This document shows positions 5,400 to 7,232 of a stretch of 7,232 nt of DNA, in pieces; position 1 is the stretch's first letter, and every line of letters starts with the position of its first letter. The DNA comes from SFEL01 sp963640685 (GTDB taxonomy: Bacteria > Bacillota > Clostridia > Christensenellales > CAG-138). The DNA is taken from NCBI GenBank assembly GCA_963640685.1, contig CAVIAA010000039.1:1-7232 (forward strand), in the 5' to 3' direction. Both the position numbers and the translations under genes were made by a program. The notes beneath the pieces are model-generated. The model ran no database searches. It saw only the letters and a program-made list of their open reading frames with translations, and was not told the origin of the DNA.

Positions 5400-5425
5400 A
5401 AAAAATCCCCCCGCCCGGGCGGTGG
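5400..5425 (-). terminator. Terminator-like hairpin on the minus strand, without an obvious gene
   Basis: Arms 5408-5416 and 5417-5425 pair at eight of nine positions around the palindrome CCGCCCGGGCGG (5411-5422). On the minus strand the stem is followed by A and then TTTTTT (5405-5400). This is a classic intrinsic terminator shape. No convincing minus-strand gene lies to its right before the rRNA operon, so it may be a relic or may block readthrough from the rRNA operon. Confidence 0.45.
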
Positions 5426-5435
5426 TGTGTGGAGA

Positions 5436-5456
5436 GCAGCTCGGCATGTGAGCTGC
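5436..5456 (+). repeat. Leader hairpin upstream of the transporter
   Basis: GCAGCTC (5436-5442) pairs perfectly with GAGCTGC (5450-5456) around a 7-base loop GGCATGT. It lies about 50 bases before the start codon in the leader RNA. It could be regulatory; no known riboswitch class was recognised. Confidence 0.4.
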
Positions 5457-5504
5457 ACAGCTATACAGAGAGTGCCTGATAAACCAAGACCTGTGGGTGA
5501 TAAT

Positions 5505-6527
5505 ATGGACAGAAAACTATCGGCGATATTCTATTCATTATTGGCGGCGGGGCTGTATGCGATCAATATTCCCCTATCAAAGCTGCTGTTGAATTACATT
5601 GAACCGACTATGATGGCATCGTACTTATATCTGGGTGCCGGCATCGGCATAGGTATCGTTTTTCTGGCTACACGAACGAAAGCGCATGAAACGAGCGAAA
5701 AAATCACCGTAAAAGATACGCCCTATGCAGCAGGTATGATTTTATTGGACATACTCGCCCCGGTTTTTCTGATGTTTGGTTTGCGTGACACTACATCATC
5801 TAACGCATCGCTGCTCAACAATTTTGAAATCGTCTGCACTTCTGTAATCGCATTGTTTGTTTTCAAGGAAGCGGTTTCAAAAAGAATGTGGATATCCATA
5901 TTTTTAATTACCATATCGAGCTTTTTCCTCTCCCTCGAGGATATTGCAGTGTTCAAATTCTCATGGGGAGCCATACTCGTGTTGTTAGCAACCTTATGTT
6001 GGGGCATGGAGAATAACTGCACAAGAAAGCTGTCAGATAAAAACACATATCAAATTGTATTCTTAAAAGGTATATTTTCCGGCTTGGGTTCCCTGGTGAT
6101 CGCAATATGCCTAAAAGAGCGGCTTGCCGAGCTTCGGTATATTGCATTTGCAATGCTGTTAGGCTTCGTCGCGTATGGGTTGAGCATATTCTTCTATATC
6201 AAGGCACAGGGAATTATCGGAGCATCTAAAACGAGCGCTTTTTATTCGATCGCTCCGTTTATAGGCACCTCCCTGTCCTTTATGATCTTTCATGAAAAAC
6301 CGAATTGGGCTTATTTCGCAGGTCTTGGAATAATGATTCTGGGAACGGCAATCGTTGTAATTGATACCCTCTCCAAAACTCACGATCACACGCATAAACA
6401 TACCGTTAAGCACACGCACGATGGCTCCACTCATTCTCATACAGTATACCATTCGCACGCCCACAACCACTATATATCGGACAAGAACCACAGGCATTAT
6501 CATAATGTGACAGGTCATCAAATCTGA
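5505..6527 (+). CDS. EamA/DMT-family transporter with histidine-rich tail
   Basis: The 340-residue product is an inner-membrane protein with two EamA repeats (about 6-142 and 150-287) and about ten membrane helices: near 7-27, 33-55, 71-92, 100-120, 127-143, 150-166, 183-203, 209-231, 239-262 and 267-287. Motifs typical of the superfamily are NIPLSKLLL in helix 1, NASLLNNFEIV before helix 4 and FKEAVSKRMW at the end of the first repeat. These proteins export metabolites or drugs; the substrate cannot be read from sequence. After residue 290 comes a soluble tail with 16 histidines in about 50 residues, in HxH pairs (HDHTHKH, THSH, HSHAHNH, HRHYH), likely to bind metal ions such as zinc, nickel or cobalt. 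Similar tails occur in some clostridial homologues as I recall them. The ATG at 5505 is where family similarity begins; GGTGAT just upstream is a weak ribosome binding site. Codon use is AT-richer than in the phage genes, suggesting separate ancestry. It has its own promoter and a terminator at 6660-6690. Confidence 0.88.
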   Translation: MDRKLSAIFYSLLAAGLYAINIPLSKLLLNYIEPTMMASYLYLGAGIGIGIVFLATRTKAHETSEKITVKDTPYAAGMILLDILAPVFLMFGLRDTTSSNASLLNNFEIVCTSVIALFVFKEAVSKRMWISIFLITISSFFLSLEDIAVFKFSWGAILVLLATLCWGMENNCTRKLSDKNTYQIVFLKGIFSGLGSLVIAICLKERLAELRYIAFAMLLGFVAYGLSIFFYIKAQGIIGASKTSAFYSIAPFIGTSLSFMIFHEKPNWAYFAGLGIMILGTAIVVIDTLSKTHDHTHKHTVKHTHDGSTHSHTVYHSHAHNHYISDKNHRHYHNVTGHQI

Positions 6528-6659
6528 GTATGACTTTGCCCACGGCTGCATATCAGCAAGGCTCACAGGAATCCGTAAAGCGCAGGGCAGAGTCAGGCTC
6601 GGGAAACGGTAAACACTGAATAAGTACCTTAGAAACAATAGCTGAACTTGAAAGATAAA

Positions 6660-6693
6660 TAAAAGCACCATGCGCTGCATGGTGCTTTTATTT
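6660..6693. terminator. Strong bidirectional intrinsic terminator
   Basis: A perfect 14-bp stem (6660-6673 with 6677-6690; core AAAAGCACCATGC) has a three-base loop. On the plus strand it ends CTTTTATTTG, ending the transporter transcript. On the minus strand it ends CTTTTATTTATCTTT, ending the rRNA operon just after 5S. It serves both convergent units. Confidence 0.88.
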
Positions 6694-6695
6694 GT

Positions 6696-6812
6696 ATCCG
6701 GCGGCTACCTATTTTTCCGGGTCGTTACCAACCAAGTATCTTCGGCGTATAAGGGCTTAACTTCTGTGTTCGGTATGGGAACAGGTGGATCCCCTTAGCT
6801 TAACCACCGGAA
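6696..6812 (-). rRNA. rrf: 5S ribosomal RNA
   Basis: Read on the minus strand this contains the conserved 5S blocks GGGGATCCACCTGTTCCCAT, ACCGAACACAGAAGTTAAGC and GATACTTGG. The ends close a perfect helix I: 5' TCCGGTGGTTA pairs with 3' TAGCCGCCGGA (6697-6707, allowing G-U). Length is about 117 bases, normal for Bacillota. Ends are good to a few bases. It lies between the 23S gene and the shared terminator, the usual last position in a bacterial rRNA operon. Confidence 0.95.
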
Positions 6813-6870
6813 TGGTGAGGTATTCAATTCCTTGAGTACCTTGAAAACTGCATAAATCGTAAACTCACTT
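6813..6870 (-). other. 23S-5S spacer of the rRNA operon
   Basis: This 58-base transcribed spacer contains TGCAGTTTTCAAGGTAC, a motif common in rRNA spacers of Bacillota, and a small hairpin (6819-6840). There is no tRNA gene in it. It would be removed during rRNA processing. Confidence 0.7.

Positions 6871-7232
<362 letters not shown>

Larger units (their letters stand above)
5224..5504. other. Promoter and long leader of the transporter; no convincing gene
   Basis: This 281-base stretch marks the change from GC-rich phage-like DNA to AT-richer DNA. It contains a promoter at 5268-5296 and several hairpins (5385-5399, 5408-5425, 5436-5456). An open frame on the plus strand runs into the transporter, and a 65-codon open frame runs on the minus strand (5250-5447). 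Neither has a convincing ribosome binding site or recognisable protein features. Confidence 0.5.

Noticed and set aside
5250..5447. Minus-strand 65-codon frame in the transporter leader
   Set aside because: No ribosome binding site near its first ATG, it contains a terminator-like hairpin, and no protein features are visible. Kept only as a possible repeat-element remark.
5097..5504. Long N-terminal extension of the transporter
   Set aside because: The frame is open but overlaps the 59-residue ORF, a promoter and hairpins, and shows no membrane or family features before 5505.
6530..6619. Plus-strand 29-codon frame after the transporter
   Set aside because: It has no ribosome binding site and a low-complexity composition without recognisable features. 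The 168-base stretch from 6528 to the 5S end otherwise holds only the terminator at 6660-6690.
6813..6870. tRNA or phage attachment site in the rRNA spacer
   Set aside because: The spacer is only 58 bases, with no cloverleaf and no copy of its sequence at the phage boundary.

Overview
The window looks like chromosome of a member of the Bacillota, most likely class Clostridia. The evidence is the 5S rRNA and the 3' end of a 23S rRNA at the right edge, G-rich Shine-Dalgarno sites before most genes, and a Gram-positive type LexA (SOS) box. By eye, most of the protein-coding DNA up to about 5220 is GC-rich with frequent ATA isoleucine codons. The DNA from about 5225 to 6650 is visibly more AT-rich.

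Positions 1-5223 are phage-derived. A minus-strand gene (137-655) encodes an ArpU/RinA-like helix-turn-helix regulator. It has a near-consensus promoter with an exact GAAC-N4-GTTC SOS box just downstream of the expected transcription start, and three strong inverted repeats follow its 3' end (18-133). Divergent from it is a plus-strand pair: terminase large subunit (959-2302) and portal protein (2333-3880). Their promoter (836-864) is followed by an intrinsic terminator (898-925) before the terL start, an arrangement suited to attenuation or antitermination. A plausible circuit is: DNA damage relieves LexA, the regulator is made, and the packaging genes are then expressed. The circuit is inferred; the individual sites are visible.

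The packaging module is incomplete here. No small terminase is recognisable upstream of terL, and no protease, scaffold or capsid gene follows the portal. Instead there is a convergent minus-strand lipoprotein gene (3920-4924) with its own terminator and a probable promoter, and its domain resembles RsiV/DUF3298. It resembles a 'moron' cargo gene. A 59-residue plus-strand ORF (5044-5223) of the same GC-rich composition ends this block.

Positions 5224-6690 form a different, AT-richer segment: a promoter (5268-5296), a leader of about 200 bases with hairpins, and a ten-helix EamA/DMT-family transporter (5505-6527) with a very histidine-rich tail. A 14-bp bidirectional terminator hairpin (6660-6690) separates it from the rRNA operon. 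That operon runs on the minus strand as the last part of 23S (6871-7232), a short spacer, and 5S (6696-6812). No tRNA, CRISPR array, insertion sequence or integrase was seen.
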